This document shows positions 14,352 to 14,843 of a stretch of 14,843 nucleotides of DNA, piece after piece. Position 1 is the stretch's first letter; every line of letters begins with the position of its first letter. The position numbers were made by a program, and so were the translations under genes. The notes beneath the pieces are model-generated. The model saw only the letters and a list, made by a program, of their open reading frames with translations. It had not been told where the DNA came from and ran no database searches. Source of the stretch: Tissierellales bacterium (lineage in GTDB: Bacteria; Bacillota_A; Clostridia; Tissierellales; JASKZW01); the NCBI GenBank assembly GCA_030147425.1, contig JASKZW010000107.1, positions 1 to 14,843 on the forward strand, given 5' to 3'.

Positions 14352-14370
14352 TATATACCCCCTAGGGTAT
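14352..14370 (-). promoter_or_regulatory. CsoR/CstR-type operator and likely -10 upstream of glutaredoxin copy 2
   Basis: ATACCC-N4-GGGTAT (14355-14370) is a second dyad of the kind seen at copy 1, overlapping the arsR stop codon. TATATA (14357-14352) is a plausible -10 at the same position relative to the dyad as at copy 1, but no TTGACA-like -35 stands 17 nt upstream. The arrangement suggests shared control of the two copies. Confidence 0.65.
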
Positions 14371-14729
14371 CATTGATGCTTCACATGTTCCACTCCTGCA
14401 TTAAAAAGTTTAACCACATGATCATCGTCTATAGAGTAAATCACCATCTTTCCTTGCCTTTGAAATTTAACCAATCTAGTGTCCCTTAAAGTTTTTAAAT
14501 GATGCGATATACTTGATTGACTCATGTCTAATACATTAGCTATATCATGAACACATAAAGGGCTTTTATGAAGAGTATTTATTATTCTTAACCTAGTCGG
14601 GTCTGATAAGGCCTTAAACATATTAGATAATTTATACATTTCATCATCCCCAGGTAGATCATCTTTTAACTTTGTAATAGTTTCAAGATCTACGGAATGT
14701 CCATCCTTATAGTCTTTATTATCAGGCAT
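14370..14729 (-). CDS. ArsR/SmtB-family metal-responsive repressor (probable Zn/Co sensor)
   Basis: A 119-residue winged-helix repressor. FKALSDPTRLRII (38-50) opens the fold, MSQSSISHHLKTLRD (69-83) is the recognition helix, and VKFQRQGKMVIYSID (87-101) is the wing. The C-terminal helix has D102, H104, H115 and H118, exactly the D-x-H ... H-x-x-H spacing of the alpha-5 zinc site of CzrA and (with Glu last) SmtB. The alpha-3 site has only C59 and H61 (LCVHD) in place of the CxC of arsenic and cadmium sensors. Zn(II) or Co(II) is therefore the likely ligand. The ATG starts 1 nt after the rsmA stop, with AAGGAGG inside the end of rsmA, so the two are co-transcribed. No SmtB-type 12-2-12 operator is visible nearby, so the target genes are unknown; mgtE or the glutaredoxins are possible. 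Confidence 0.92.
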   Translation of the reverse strand: MPDNKDYKDGHSVDLETITKLKDDLPGDDEMYKLSNMFKALSDPTRLRIINTLHKSPLCVHDIANVLDMSQSSISHHLKTLRDTRLVKFQRQGKMVIYSIDDDHVVKLFNAGVEHVKHQ

Positions 14730-14730
14730 C

Positions 14731-14843
14731 TTAATCCTCCTTAAATAATATCTGAGTTATTTTTACAAAATCATCAACATCTAATCTTTCTGCTCTTATT
14801 CTTGGGTCTATATCTATAGCTTTTAAGGCTTCTTCAATTTCTG
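14731..14843 (-). CDS. rsmA: 16S rRNA (adenine-N6,N6)-dimethyltransferase, C-terminal end only
   Basis: The last 36 codons of a gene that enters from the right edge. The sequence IDPRIRAERLDVDDFVKITQ matches the conserved tail of RsmA/KsgA (typically GIDPxxRxExLSxxEFxxL), the methylase that dimethylates two adjacent adenines near the 3' end of 16S rRNA. The catalytic domain lies outside the window. The call rests on this tail and on the rsmA-to-veg-ispE gene order known in Firmicutes. The stop codon is 1 nt before the ArsR start. Confidence 0.8.
   Translation of the reverse strand, partial: EIEEALKAIDIDPRIRAERLDVDDFVKITQILFKED

Overview
The window is AT-rich DNA with strong GGAGG ribosome binding sites, consensus sigma-A promoters, sigma-54 signals and an amino-acid fermentation operon. 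This fits an anaerobic low-GC Firmicute of the Clostridia/Tissierellia type that ferments lysine. That is an inference from gene content and style; no rRNA gene or other decisive marker is present. Apart from one small gene at 13298-13483, all coding is on the minus strand, so the order below runs from high to low coordinates.

Right end (14843 to 13691): the last 36 codons of rsmA (ksgA), then an ArsR/SmtB-type metal sensor starting 1 nt after the rsmA stop, then two nearly identical 76-residue CPYC glutaredoxin-like proteins. Each glutaredoxin gene is preceded by a TACCC/GGGTA dyad of the CsoR/CstR operator type. Upstream of the second one the dyad lies exactly between a perfect -35 and a perfect -10.

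Middle (13545 to 9425): a plus-strand DUF1858-type CxxC miniprotein diverges from the magnesium channel gene mgtE. Next come veg, behind two tandem perfect consensus promoters, and then ispE and murI. The neighbourhood rsmA ... veg-ispE recalls the Bacillus ksgA-yabG-veg-sspF-ispE region, with accessory genes inserted.

Left part (9312 to 62): a PAS/AAA+/Fis-HTH sigma-54 activator, its terminator, and a textbook sigma-54 promoter open the lysine fermentation operon kdd-kamA-kamB-kamC-kamD-kamE. KamA (lysine 2,3-aminomutase) makes beta-lysine. KamDE (B12- and PLP-dependent lysine 5,6-aminomutase) makes 3,5-diaminohexanoate. Kdd oxidises this to 3-keto-5-aminohexanoate. KamB (P-loop NTPase) and KamC (MutS-like ATPase lacking a mismatch-recognition domain) lie between the two mutases and are candidates for enzyme maintenance or reactivation. 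The later pathway genes (kce, kal, CoA-transferase) are not in the window. A 290-nt tract with eight TATCCTA repeats and a GC-rich hairpin separates kamA from kamB.

The points most worth a second look are the sigma-54 control of the kam operon, the uncharacterised KamB/KamC pair, the kamA-kamB intergenic tract, the CsoR-type operators on the duplicated glutaredoxin genes, and four start codons (kamC, veg, ispE, mgtE) that differ from the longest open frame.
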